From Noviherbaspirillum sp. Root189 (GTDB lineage Bacteria > Pseudomonadota > Gammaproteobacteria > Burkholderiales > Burkholderiaceae_D): a DNA stretch of 64,000 bases. The position numbers were made by a program, and so were the translations under genes. The DNA is taken from NCBI RefSeq assembly GCF_001428545.1, contig NZ_LMHZ01000012.1, forward strand, positions 124,546 through 188,545, in the 5' to 3' direction. Shown here in pieces: positions 37,955 to 47,232 of the stretch. The notes below the pieces were generated by a model. That model was not told where the DNA came from and searched no databases. It worked only from the letters and a program-made list of their open reading frames with translations. Each line of letters starts with the position of its first letter. Positions within the stretch are counted from its first letter, which is position 1.

Positions 37955-40741
37955 ATGAACATGCCAGATGACAACACCAAACCCGGACACGCTAGCCATC
38001 CAATCCGGAATCGCATCGACGGGGATCATCGAGTAGCGCACTCGTCCTATGCTCTCCCGGCCGGAACCCGCGTGGAGCAGCTCAATATTGTGGACGTGAT
38101 CGGCGAAAGTGCAGCGTCCATTGTTTACCTGGCCTTTGATCATTCACTGCACCGGCACATGGCGTTGAGAGAATATTTGCCCAGGGGCATTACCGCCCGG
38201 GATGTCGATCTTTCGCTCAGGCCGAAGTCCAAAGAAGATTACGTGCCATTTCAGGCAGGCTTGCGCGGCTTTATCAACGAGGCGCTATTGCTAAGCCGCC
38301 TGCAATCGCCATCGCTGATCCAGATTCGGCGCTATTGGGAAGCCAACAATACCGCATACGCCGTCATGCCCTTATACGAAGGCATGACGCTGCAACAGGC
38401 ATTTGCCGAACGCAGGATCACCATCAACGAAGATTGGGTCAGGGCGTTAATCCTGCACTTGCTGAACGCAGTCGAAGCCGTCCATCGCGCACAGTCCTGC
38501 CACGGCAACATTTCTCCCGCCAATATCCTGGTGCGGGAAGACGGCCCTCCGCTGCTGATGGAAATCGATGCCGCGCAACTGGTCATTGCTGAAACGCTGG
38601 GAAGGGAATCCGGCACATTGGCGCGCGGTTTTGCCCCCATCGAACTGTACCCCGAGATGGCGGGCGCACAGCAAGGCGCGTGGACGGACATCTACTCTAT
38701 CGCCGCAGTTGCCTATTATCTGATTGCCTGCAAGGCACCCCCACCGGCGATGCAACGCATTGTCAACGATACCTTGCGCCCGGCGCGCGAGATCGGCGGA
38801 GGTGCCTATAGCGGCGCGCTGCTCGCAGCCCTTGACAGTGCGTTGTCGGTACGGCCCGAGCAGCGCATCCAGACAGTCAGTGCAATGCGGATGATATTGA
38901 ATGCGCAGGGCAAGGGACCGGAATCGCCAGCGAGCCGGGCCACGCACGGGCGCGAAGCCATACGCAGCCATCGCGAGTCCCTGGCGACCCAGACTCAGGC
39001 AAGACCAGTCACCGCAACCGCCGCACTTGAACCACATAAACCACTTAAACCAATTAAACCGGAGACCGAGACCGAAACCGAGCCTGACTGGAGGCTTCCT
39101 GCGTCTCAGCAAAAAAATACATTTCCCGCCGCATCCAGATCGCGCAAGTCGGCGCTGATCGCCTCCGGCATCGTTCTGGTCGCGGGCGTGGCGCTCGGTC
39201 TTGCGGTTGGAGGGGGACACTTATTCGGCAGCGACGACAGCGAAGACAACGATAGCGGCGCCACGGTCGCCACTGCGGAGCAACGACAAGCCGCCCCCCC
39301 TGCCAGTACGCCGTCCGAGGCGCCAGCAGCCGAGATCCCGCCGTTTGGGTCCCCGCTCCCTGCTCCGGTGGCCCGTAATGAAACAGCGCCGGCGCCTTCA
39401 AGTCCGGCAGTGGAAGCCCCCGCTCCCGCAGTGGGCCGCTTTGGTGAATCGCCGGTCATTCCACCCCAGGCGGCCATAACCGCTCCACCAAGGCAGACAA
39501 TGCCACCGAAGGCTGCGGCGACACCAGAAAAACCCGTCCCGGCCGAACCTTCTCAGGAAGAACAGGCGAAGGCCAAGGAAGCTGAGCGCCTTGCCGCCGC
39601 GGAACGCGAGCAATGGCGAGTCGCAAGCACGATCGATCAGATTACCGCCTATGAAGCCTATCTGGGTCGCTATCCCACCGGCGCCAATCATGTCGCAGCG
39701 AGACAACGGCTTGCCGAACTCCGCCTGCGGGCGAAGTCCCAGCCGGACCTGGCTGCTGCGCAACGTTCGCAGTCGAAGACGCCGGACACTTCGACGGCCG
39801 ACCGCAGCACCAGCGCAAAGGCTGCCGGATCGAAGAGCGCCGCATCCGATGCACAAGCTTCTTCTACACCTGCACCTGCGACAGCGGATTCCAGAACACG
39901 CACGCCGGCTCCCGCTGCGGATACGCAAGTTGCCGCGCGGACGGAGCGCAGCGCCGCTTCCTCTACAGCGTCGCCTGCCTCCCAGTCGCCGGTCCCGGTC
40001 CGGCCATCATCATCACCATCGACTTCCCCGGCCACCGAGCCTGCCGGCATTCCCGACACGGCAAGCGCACCTGGCCGCAAGACCTACCGCCATGCGGACC
40101 AGACCATGACCGGCGATTTCACCGCCGATCCGTCTACCGGACTGGTATCCGGCAAGGGACGGATCGTCTGGAACAATGGCGATCGCTTCGACGGCACGCT
40201 GGTCAAGGGCTCCAAGGAAGGAAAAGGGCAGTTTGTGTGGAGCAATGGGCAACGCTATAACGGCGATTGGGCAAGGAACGAACCCAATGGCCGCGGCACC
40301 CTGGTGTTCGCCAACGGAAACCGCTATGAAGGCGATATCCGGAACGGCTTGCCGGACGGGCGCGGTGTGCTGGTGTTTTCAGACGGTTCGCGTTATGAAG
40401 GGCAAATCCGGAATGGTGTGCCGAATGGCCGGGGCGTCCAGGTCTTTGCCGATGGCACACGCTACGAAGGCGATGTCCGCGATGGCCTGCCGCATGGACA
40501 GGGCGTCACTCGTTTCCGCAATGGGGACGTCTATGTCGGCAGTGTGGCCAGAGGCAGAAGCAGCGGTCAGGGACGTCTGACGTGGGCAAATGGTGCCGTC
40601 TGGGAAGGCGAATTCCGGGACGGCCAGCGTACTGCTAACGGCCGTCTCCTCGCAGCCAGCGGCGACACATCGGCTTCCGGCACATCACAGGCAGCGACCA
40701 GCGAGTCCGATGCGGCCGGTGACGAGAATACCCGGCGTTGA
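37955..40741 (+). CDS. Membrane-anchored protein with degenerate Ser/Thr kinase domain and seven MORN repeats
   Basis: About 928 residues from the ATG at 37955 (a GTG at 37925 is possible). The kinase-like domain spans about 30-320. The ATP-binding Lys is replaced by Arg (ALREYLP, residue 72), the HRD motif is HGN (183-185), the following Lys is Ser, and DFG is DAA (205-207); the Asn of the catalytic loop, an APIE and a TDIYS motif remain. It therefore looks like a pseudokinase. A Pro/Thr-rich linker leads to a membrane helix (399-421). A Pro/Ala-rich stretch with a short helical segment containing AYEAYLGRYPTG (about 575) follows, then a Ser/Ala linker and seven 23-residue MORN repeats (733-893, GxGxxxxxNGxRYEGxxxxGxxx). 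The MORN part is predicted periplasmic. Downstream and convergent: parA-like and mks genes. Confidence 0.88.
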   Translation: MNMPDDNTKPGHASHPIRNRIDGDHRVAHSSYALPAGTRVEQLNIVDVIGESAASIVYLAFDHSLHRHMALREYLPRGITARDVDLSLRPKSKEDYVPFQAGLRGFINEALLLSRLQSPSLIQIRRYWEANNTAYAVMPLYEGMTLQQAFAERRITINEDWVRALILHLLNAVEAVHRAQSCHGNISPANILVREDGPPLLMEIDAAQLVIAETLGRESGTLARGFAPIELYPEMAGAQQGAWTDIYSIAAVAYYLIACKAPPPAMQRIVNDTLRPAREIGGGAYSGALLAALDSALSVRPEQRIQTVSAMRMILNAQGKGPESPASRATHGREAIRSHRESLATQTQARPVTATAALEPHKPLKPIKPETETETEPDWRLPASQQKNTFPAASRSRKSALIASGIVLVAGVALGLAVGGGHLFGSDDSEDNDSGATVATAEQRQAAPPASTPSEAPAAEIPPFGSPLPAPVARNETAPAPSSPAVEAPAPAVGRFGESPVIPPQAAITAPPRQTMPPKAAATPEKPVPAEPSQEEQAKAKEAERLAAAEREQWRVASTIDQITAYEAYLGRYPTGANHVAARQRLAELRLRAKSQPDLAAAQRSQSKTPDTSTADRSTSAKAAGSKSAASDAQASSTPAPATADSRTRTPAPAADTQVAARTERSAASSTASPASQSPVPVRPSSSPSTSPATEPAGIPDTASAPGRKTYRHADQTMTGDFTADPSTGLVSGKGRIVWNNGDRFDGTLVKGSKEGKGQFVWSNGQRYNGDWARNEPNGRGTLVFANGNRYEGDIRNGLPDGRGVLVFSDGSRYEGQIRNGVPNGRGVQVFADGTRYEGDVRDGLPHGQGVTRFRNGDVYVGSVARGRSSGQGRLTWANGAVWEGEFRDGQRTANGRLLAASGDTSASGTSQAATSESDAAGDENTRR
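40151..40633 (+). repeat. Seven tandem 69-base MORN-repeat units
   Basis: Seven consecutive 23-residue units of the type GRGVLVFSDGSRYEGQIRNG. Units 3 to 5 are nearly identical at protein level, while the first and last two are more divergent, suggesting expansion from the centre. Confidence 0.9.
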
Positions 40742-40814
40742 ACCGCGCGAGGTGATTGCTTCCATCCGCATCTATCCGCACGACATCCGGTTAAGACACC
40801 GGCAGGTATCACTG

Positions 40815-41426
40815 CTACTGATCCACCCATGCAACCAGTTGCTGCCACTGCTCAAGGTCCCGCTCGACCCGGGATGGCGCCACATCCCACAGGGTCGCGC
40901 CGTGGGCTGCCAGTTGCACATAGTTCTGGGTATCGCGCAGGTAGCCAAGCACCGGCAGACCAAGTCCCTGAACATAGTGGGCCAATTGATCAGCGGCCCG
41001 GGTGCGTACGTTGACCCGCATACCGACCACACCTACTTTTTGCTTGCCCATAGGGCCGGAAAGACGTTGCAAGAATTCCTGCGTTGCCAAAATATCAAAC
41101 ATTGACGGCTGTAGCGGAACAACCACCTTGTCCGCCAGCCGCATGATTTCGTCCAGCCGGCTTCCGGCAAGACCTGCCGGTGTGTCCAGTACGATATGGG
41201 TAGTGCCCTTGGGCGGCTTGGCAACATGGCCATCGACGATATCCCAGGGAACGATCCGGGACAGGCTTCCTGGTCGTAATGCCAGCCAGGCGCGGGAACT
41301 CTGCTGGACATCCACATCACCGAGCATGACCTTCTGCCCCTGCTTGGCAAAAAAACCAGCCAGGTTGGTCGCAATCGTACTTTTGCCGACGCCCCCCTTG
41401 GGATTGGCGATGACGATGACTGGCAT
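40815..41426 (-). CDS. ParA-family ATPase (orphan)
   Basis: A 203-residue ParA/MinD-type ATPase. It shows the deviant Walker A KGGVGKST (residues 9-16), switch I-type DVDVQQSSRAWLALR, and HIVLDTPAG as Walker B near residue 80. No N-terminal helix-turn-helix is present, as in the short ParA/MipZ-like group. No parB-type gene is adjacent. It is divergent from mksF, with about 160 bases between starts, and convergent with the MORN/kinase-like gene. Such ATPases position cargo (plasmids, chemoreceptors, carboxysomes) by nucleoid gradients; a role with the condensin is inferred from position only. Confidence 0.9.
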   Translation of the reverse strand: MPVIVIANPKGGVGKSTIATNLAGFFAKQGQKVMLGDVDVQQSSRAWLALRPGSLSRIVPWDIVDGHVAKPPKGTTHIVLDTPAGLAGSRLDEIMRLADKVVVPLQPSMFDILATQEFLQRLSGPMGKQKVGVVGMRVNVRTRAADQLAHYVQGLGLPVLGYLRDTQNYVQLAAHGATLWDVAPSRVERDLEQWQQLVAWVDQ

Positions 41427-41584
41427 AGGATTCCTCCGCTGGTAACGTGTAATACCGATTTAACGCTATCAAAATTCCATCCGGACAACATTCATGCAAG
41501 CATAGCATGAGGCTTTTTCACACTGTTACAGAGTCTGCAGCCATTTGTTTCTGCCCGGCAGCCGGGGTGCCTTAAAATAACGGG

Positions 41585-42943
41585 ATGCAGAATTTTTCAC
41601 CGAATGCGGCCACCGTGCCGGATGAGGAGCAGCAGACTTCTCTCAAGGCCTATTTCAGGCCGAACATCTCCCCTGACGACATTGAACAGGTCCACCGACT
41701 CAGGCGCGCCCAGCCGCTGCTGACCGCCTTCACCGCCCTGTTCTATGGCGGCTCGGATGCGGTACTGGTCCGTCTTCTGGTCTTGCAGGAACTGGCTTCC
41801 GATGCGGCAGCGCCCACCCTGACGCGCGCCGATATCAATACCCGGCTGGGTTACCTGGAGCCGGAGAGCCTGGAAACCGTGCTGTACCGCCTGCGCTCGC
41901 ACCAGCTGTTGTCCTGGGACGCGCCGCAGGGTGTCTACCGGATCACGCCGCTTGCGCGGAATGTGCTCGCGGCCATCGACAGCCTGATGGCATTGGCGCA
42001 GGATGAGGACGACGGCGATATGGGCTTCCTGCTGTCCCAGGTAGCGGGTTCGCAGGCGGTGGGTGGCGTCACGGTCGAGCAGCTTCAGCACCTGCTGGGC
42101 CGCCTGGTCGACCTGACCGAGGAATTTCGCGATGCGATTGCATCCGGCTCCGAGTTCCGGCTGCGCACGGCGCAGGAAAAATGGAACACCGCTTGCGACT
42201 GGGTGGAAAAGGGGTCCGAGGTCCTCCACGCGATCACCAATGACCCGAACGCGGACGCGGCGACCCACAGGGCGGCACAGGCCATTGGCCGCGCGCAGAG
42301 CGCCCTGCTCAATATGCAAGGCATGTTCTCCCGCGCACTCAACCAGATCGAACGGCAGCGCGTGCATCTGGGCCAGTCCGGTCTGTCGACCACCGACATC
42401 AAGACCTGGCTGATGGCGCATGAAGACCTTGCGGGCCTGGCCCGCGACGCGGTTGCCTTGCCGGTAACGCCGATGTTCATTACGCCTTCCGAAATGATCG
42501 ACGTTGCCGAAGCCGAACTGTTCGCCGACAAGAACGCGACGCCGGTCGCCGAACTGCCTGCAGGCGAAAACGCCACGGTCATGCAAAGTGAAGCCAGCAC
42601 GACCCCAATCGAACTGGATAGCTGGCTCAACCGGCTCAGCAGCTTTGCCACTTCCGTTGACGCCTCGACCAGGGTCCATGACACCCTGCTGCCGGCGAAC
42701 TTTGCCGTCGCCTCGTATCGCGCCTCACTGCTGCCGCTGCTCGGCGATGAAAGCGAAGCCGCACTGCAGGGCGGCACCGCGACCATGGCGCGACTGCCGC
42801 TGGAATTTGCGCCGCAGGACGGCATGATCAAGCTGAAAGATCCGCATGTCGCGGCCATCTCCAACGCGACGCTGACAGCAAAAACACTCAAACAAGACAA
42901 GCAAGATACACAAGAACTGACACCGGACACCAAGCATGACTGA
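41585..42943 (+). CDS. mksF: MksF, kleisin-like subunit of MukBEF-like condensin
   Basis: First gene of an mksF-mksE-mksB operon. The 452 residues have an N-terminal winged-helix region (about 30-130, with RLRRAQPLLTAFTALFYGG and LETVLYRLRSHQLLSWD), a helical middle of the kind that contacts MksB, and a disordered Ala/Glu-rich C-terminus ending KQDTQELTPDTKHD. MukF/MksF proteins are kleisins that bridge the two ATPase heads. It overlaps mksE by 8 bases. Sequence similarity to MukF is too weak to see directly; the call rests on fold-type features, size and the operon order with a clear SMC-like ATPase. Confidence 0.8.
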   Translation: MQNFSPNAATVPDEEQQTSLKAYFRPNISPDDIEQVHRLRRAQPLLTAFTALFYGGSDAVLVRLLVLQELASDAAAPTLTRADINTRLGYLEPESLETVLYRLRSHQLLSWDAPQGVYRITPLARNVLAAIDSLMALAQDEDDGDMGFLLSQVAGSQAVGGVTVEQLQHLLGRLVDLTEEFRDAIASGSEFRLRTAQEKWNTACDWVEKGSEVLHAITNDPNADAATHRAAQAIGRAQSALLNMQGMFSRALNQIERQRVHLGQSGLSTTDIKTWLMAHEDLAGLARDAVALPVTPMFITPSEMIDVAEAELFADKNATPVAELPAGENATVMQSEASTTPIELDSWLNRLSSFATSVDASTRVHDTLLPANFAVASYRASLLPLLGDESEAALQGGTATMARLPLEFAPQDGMIKLKDPHVAAISNATLTAKTLKQDKQDTQELTPDTKHD

Positions 42944-43649
42944 CGATGCACAAATCCTGATCGCGCAACTGATGACGCATCAGACCCTGTCGCGCGAAAA
43001 CAAACTGGTCAAGCGTGCGCTGACCGATGATGTATTTCGTCTCGATATCGATACACGCCTTGCGGCATGCGGCCTGAAGTTTCTCGACAACGTCTACGCC
43101 GATAACGTCACGCTTGCGCTCGCCCGCGAGATCGAGCCGAAAATCTTCGGGTCACGCGAAGTCTGGCAGAACAACAACATGGGGCTTGCGCGCGATGGCG
43201 TCGCCCTCCTCGTCGTGCTGTGGGCGATGATCATTCTGCCCAAGCGAGAACGGCAGGAAGCGCACCAGAATGCGCTGGAAAACCAGGAAGACATGTTCGG
43301 CAAGGACAAGCCCATGCCACGCGCGGAAGATGCATCGATGGGAATTTCCTACAAGGCGCTGCTTGCCGATTTTGGCGACAAGCTTGGCAAGAAGACGCGC
43401 ATGGATATCAACCTCGGCCAGCTCAACAAGCTGGGTTTCATCGAGCGACGCGGCGACATGATTGTCGAAGGTCCGCTGCTCGACCTGATGATGGATACGG
43501 ATACCCTCAAGGACCGCATCATCAATGGCGCACTGGCCGATATCTTTCATCGTCCACCGCCGAAAGAAGCCGCAATCATCCACTTCCCGCAGCCTGAATC
43601 GCAGGACCGCGACCAGGCATCGTCGCCCGCCGCGCACCACGAACAATAA
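42936..43649 (+). CDS. mksE: MksE, accessory subunit of MukBEF-like condensin
   Basis: A 237-residue protein overlapping the end of mksF by 8 bases and lying 14 bases before mksB. It is helical with two winged-helix-like segments, the later one including MDINLGQLNKLGFIERRGDMIVEGPLLDLM. The C-terminal tail is disordered (PESQDRDQASSPAAHHEQ). Size and position match MksE, which binds the kleisin and regulates DNA loading of the condensin. Identification depends mainly on context. Confidence 0.8.
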   Translation: MTDDAQILIAQLMTHQTLSRENKLVKRALTDDVFRLDIDTRLAACGLKFLDNVYADNVTLALAREIEPKIFGSREVWQNNNMGLARDGVALLVVLWAMIILPKRERQEAHQNALENQEDMFGKDKPMPRAEDASMGISYKALLADFGDKLGKKTRMDINLGQLNKLGFIERRGDMIVEGPLLDLMMDTDTLKDRIINGALADIFHRPPPKEAAIIHFPQPESQDRDQASSPAAHHEQ

Positions 43650-43663
43650 GCAACAGGATTCGC

Positions 43664-46483
43664 ATGTTTCATATCAAATCGCTGGAAATGGTCCATTGGG
43701 ACTACTGGCAACGCGTCAAAAACATACCGCTGGATGCCAAGATCATCACCATTGCCGGACAAAACGGCTCGGGCAAGACCACCCTGCTCGATGCATTGCG
43801 CACGCTGTTCGGTCTCGACTGCTCGATGGGGCGCTCTTACAAACACTATGCGCGTCATGCCGGTCAGCAGACATCGTGGCTGCGCGCAGTAGTCGACAAT
43901 CGCGCAACCGGCCGGCAGCTTTCCAATCGACCATTTCGCGCATCGGGTTTCTTCAGCGAAGATGAAGTCACGCTGTTTTGCCAGATCCAGAAAAACGGCG
44001 GCGACTGGAAGCGTCAATACCTGATGCGCGCAGGCGCAGTCCAGATCGAGGAAGTACAGGATGCGACCGACTGGCTGGGTCTGGAAAGCTACCGCAAGCG
44101 CCTCGCCAATGCGGGCCTGTCACCGGCCATGGCAAAAGTGCTGGCACTGGAGCAAGGCGAAACCGACAAGCTCTGCGAATACGCGCCCCGGCAGTTGCTG
44201 GACCTGGTATTCCAGGTCTTTGGCGACAAGGAGGTGCTAGATGCCTACGATGAAGCGAAGCGCCATCAGCGCGATACCGAAACCGAACTGCAGCGCTTTG
44301 AAGCCGAACTGGAATCCGCCCAGACCAATCAGGAACGGCTGCGTCTGCGCGCGGCCAATTACCATCAGTGGGAAGGTCTGAACAAGGAGCAGCGCGACCT
44401 GCAGGAAGAAGTGCTGCCGACGCTGCAGTACCACGAGATTCGCGAGAAAGCCAAGGCCACCAGCGTCGCCTTGCGCGATACGCGTTCTACGCTTGCCGCA
44501 CAGGATGCACAGTTGTCCGAGAAGCGCGTCGATCTTGCAGCACGCGCCGCCGCGCTGAGCAGCGCGCATCAGCATGAGTCCGCACTGGAGGAAGAAAAGT
44601 CGGTACTCGAAAAACGACTTGGCGACATCAACGGCAAATTGAAACCGCTGGAAAGCCTCCTGGAACAGAAAACCCGCTTGCAAAAGCTGGCCGCCGATGC
44701 CGGCGCGGATATCGCCGATGTGGCCGCCGAACTGGAGCAAAAGGAAGCCGAGTACATACGCCAGCGCCAGTCGCGCGACGACCTGGCTGCACGTATCGCG
44801 GCGGAACGCGCCGCGATCGCCGCACTGGAAAGCAAGGCTGCCCTGCCCGATCCGGAAAACGTGCGCATCATGCGGCGCGCATTGAGTGAAGCCAATATTG
44901 CGCACACCATCCTGCCCGATATCGTCGAGGTCACCGATGCGCGCTGGCAAGGCGCGGTGGAAGGCATGCTGCGCGGCTATACCTCCGTCATTCTGCTGGA
45001 ACATGCACGGGACGCAGCCGCGGCTTTTCGCATCGGCGAAAAGGAAAAGTATGCGCATTTCATCGTGGCCGATCGCGTGTCGGCACCCGAGGTCAAGGAT
45101 CAGAGCCTGCTGTCCGTGGTCCGCTTTACGGCCAAGGCGCCGGGATGGCTGATCGAGCAACTGGCCCGGATCACGCGTGTCGACTCCGCCGAGGCCGGCA
45201 TGAAGCTGCCATCGAGCGAAGAATGGATTACGCCGGAAGCCTACCATCGCGAACGCCGCGGCGGACGCTCCGTGTATGTCGAGGCATCGCGTTATCGCTT
45301 CGGACAAGCCGGTCGCGCCCAGCGCCTCGCAGCGCTGCAACAGTCGCTACCCAAACTCGAAGCGCAGGAAGACCAGTTGACCCTGCGCATCAGCAAGATG
45401 GCGAGTGAAGTCAGCGCGCTGAAAGCCCGTATTGCCGGCGTCGATGCGGCGAAAGAATTGGTAGCACGTCAGGCGGAGTTCGATGAGGCAACGCATAACG
45501 CCACGCCGCTGAAGGCGACCCGTACCGACGTGGGATCACGTCTCGGCGAACTCTTCCCGCTGATCAAGAAAGCGACCGAGGAACGCACGCTTGCTGACAG
45601 TGCCTGGCAAAACGCGAAGCGCGCGCTTGCCGACAGCGAAGCCTATGTCCGGCAATCGCAGAAGCGTACCCAGGAAGACCGCGCCGCCCACGCAAAGGCG
45701 CTGTCGGAGATCCGCAAGAACTGGCGTCATCTACCAGGTGCATGGCGACGTCCATCCCGCCGTGCCGAGCTGGTCGAGCAGCACCAGAATGCGCACCAGG
45801 TAAACCTGCGTATCGGCCACCTCGCAACCGATCTGGAACGCGACGACTGGGAAACGGATTCCACGGTCGTCGACCAGCATGTGCGCCTGACCGCCTTGCT
45901 ACAGGGACGACAGGCCGAAACCGAAGAACGTCGCTATCAGAACAACCGTGCGATAGAGGCAACCACAAATGCGCGCGGTGCTTACATCGAACGTCTGCGC
46001 TATACCATCAAGACTTACAGCCGCAATATCAAGGAGCTCGGCGAGCTTGCCAACATCGAAGTCCATACCGATCCGGTACGTCTTGAAAATGACGACGTGC
46101 AACTTGCGCAGGCCGGCTTGCAGGTGCGTTTCAAATTCGATGGCAAGGGTCCGATCGGATTGAATGATGGCGAAGCCTCCGGCGGCCAGCAAGTGATGAA
46201 GTCGCTGATCCTGTTGATCGGCTTGCTGAAGTCGGATGATGGTTCTGGCGGATTTGTCTTCATCGATGAACCGTTTGCCCACCTTGATATTCGTAACATT
46301 CAGCTGGTCGGCGAGTTCCTCAAGAACACCGATGCGCAATACCTGATGACAACGCCGCTGACGCACAATACGGATGTCTACGATCCTTCCGAACTGACGC
46401 TGATCACCAGCAAGAAGAAAAAAGACACGCATTGGGCACAACCGATTTTTGTGCTGCAACGGAGAGCGGAAAAGGCGGCGTAA
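43664..46483 (+). CDS. mksB: MksB, SMC-like ATPase of MukBEF-like condensin
   Basis: A 939-residue SMC-type ATPase. Walker A is GQNGSGKTT at residues 32-40. There are two long coiled-coil arms (about 195-385 and 560-760) and a hinge-like domain between (about 395-545, including NVRIMRRALSEANI and VDSAEAGMKLPSSEEW). The C-terminal head has the ABC signature ASGGQQVMKSLILLIGL near residue 838 and Walker B GFVFIDEPFAHLD near 865. The arms are shorter than those of MukB or SMC (about 1200-1500 residues), as in the Mks family. With MksE and MksF it forms a DNA loop-extruding condensin. The next gene is a hemerythrin, so no mksG/jetD nuclease partner is present. Confidence 0.9.
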   Translation: MFHIKSLEMVHWDYWQRVKNIPLDAKIITIAGQNGSGKTTLLDALRTLFGLDCSMGRSYKHYARHAGQQTSWLRAVVDNRATGRQLSNRPFRASGFFSEDEVTLFCQIQKNGGDWKRQYLMRAGAVQIEEVQDATDWLGLESYRKRLANAGLSPAMAKVLALEQGETDKLCEYAPRQLLDLVFQVFGDKEVLDAYDEAKRHQRDTETELQRFEAELESAQTNQERLRLRAANYHQWEGLNKEQRDLQEEVLPTLQYHEIREKAKATSVALRDTRSTLAAQDAQLSEKRVDLAARAAALSSAHQHESALEEEKSVLEKRLGDINGKLKPLESLLEQKTRLQKLAADAGADIADVAAELEQKEAEYIRQRQSRDDLAARIAAERAAIAALESKAALPDPENVRIMRRALSEANIAHTILPDIVEVTDARWQGAVEGMLRGYTSVILLEHARDAAAAFRIGEKEKYAHFIVADRVSAPEVKDQSLLSVVRFTAKAPGWLIEQLARITRVDSAEAGMKLPSSEEWITPEAYHRERRGGRSVYVEASRYRFGQAGRAQRLAALQQSLPKLEAQEDQLTLRISKMASEVSALKARIAGVDAAKELVARQAEFDEATHNATPLKATRTDVGSRLGELFPLIKKATEERTLADSAWQNAKRALADSEAYVRQSQKRTQEDRAAHAKALSEIRKNWRHLPGAWRRPSRRAELVEQHQNAHQVNLRIGHLATDLERDDWETDSTVVDQHVRLTALLQGRQAETEERRYQNNRAIEATTNARGAYIERLRYTIKTYSRNIKELGELANIEVHTDPVRLENDDVQLAQAGLQVRFKFDGKGPIGLNDGEASGGQQVMKSLILLIGLLKSDDGSGGFVFIDEPFAHLDIRNIQLVGEFLKNTDAQYLMTTPLTHNTDVYDPSELTLITSKKKKDTHWAQPIFVLQRRAEKAA

Positions 46484-46623
46484 CAATCGCAGCCGTTCTT
46501 ATACCTTCGTACTGGAATCGGCATGTGAGGCAGCGCGTTTATTTCGCAAGGCAAATTTTAGAGGCCGACGGCAGCATGATGAAACCTTGTTATCCGTAGG
46601 GTGTCTTCTAAACTCTAGTTCTT

Positions 46624-46637
46624 TGCCAATTTTGGCA
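46624..46637. promoter_or_regulatory. Palindrome before the hemerythrin gene
   Basis: TGCCAA and TTGGCA form a perfect inverted repeat with a 2-base spacer, two bases before the AAGGAGA ribosome-binding site. It could be an operator or a small RNA hairpin affecting translation. Confidence 0.35.
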
Positions 46638-46651
46638 TCAAGGAGACACGA

Positions 46652-47161
46652 ATGGATATGGAACCCCATGAGCATCGCAGCAGCGCCGGATTTCCTGTCG
46701 ATCAACCGCTCGAAGCATTGAAGGCAGACCATCATTTTGTGCGGCAACTGTTCGAGCGCTATCTGAGTACGCATGACATGAAGGTAAAGCAGGAAGCAGG
46801 GCCGCGCATTCTTGCATTGCTGGACATGCATGCCAACCTGGAAGAAACCGTTTTCTACCCGAAGGTCCATGAAGCCGACCCATCGCTGGTGGATCACTGC
46901 GAACAGGAACATCAGGAAGCGCGGCAAATGATGGATCAGCTGAGTGCCATGAACGTAGGTGATGCGCAGTACGATCAACTGATGACGCAGTTGCGCGATT
47001 CGGTGATGCATCACGTCGAAAGCGAAGAGCAAAGCCTGTTCCCGAAAGTGCAGCAGTCCAGCATCGACATGACGGCGCTCGGTGTACAGATGCAGGCTTT
47101 TGAGGCAAGCATGGTGAGCTCACAGGCACGTGCTTCGGACCAGAGCACCCGACGGACCTGA
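46652..47161 (+). CDS. Hemerythrin HHE domain protein
   Basis: A 169-residue cytoplasmic protein with the hemerythrin fold: LKADHHFVRQLFERYL, LLDMHANLEETVFYPKVHE and QEHQEARQMM, plus a C-terminal HHVESEEQSLFPKV, giving the His/Glu set that binds a di-iron centre. Roles in the family include oxygen, NO or iron sensing and repair of Fe-S clusters. The ATG follows a strong AAGGAGA. A TGCCAA-TT-TTGGCA palindrome lies at 46624-46637, just upstream of the ribosome-binding site, a possible operator. It stands alone between the mks operon and cobQ. Confidence 0.9.
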   Translation: MDMEPHEHRSSAGFPVDQPLEALKADHHFVRQLFERYLSTHDMKVKQEAGPRILALLDMHANLEETVFYPKVHEADPSLVDHCEQEHQEARQMMDQLSAMNVGDAQYDQLMTQLRDSVMHHVESEEQSLFPKVQQSSIDMTALGVQMQAFEASMVSSQARASDQSTRRT

Positions 47162-47232
47162 TCGACAGGCGAATAAAGGAGTTAGTTCAGCCGCACGTAT
47201 CGGCGTGTATTGCACACCATGGCATCAATCGA

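Noticed and set aside
43664-46483. The Mks operon as a Wadjet-type plasmid defence system
   Set aside because: No JetD/MksG nuclease gene is adjacent, so there is no direct support for defence.
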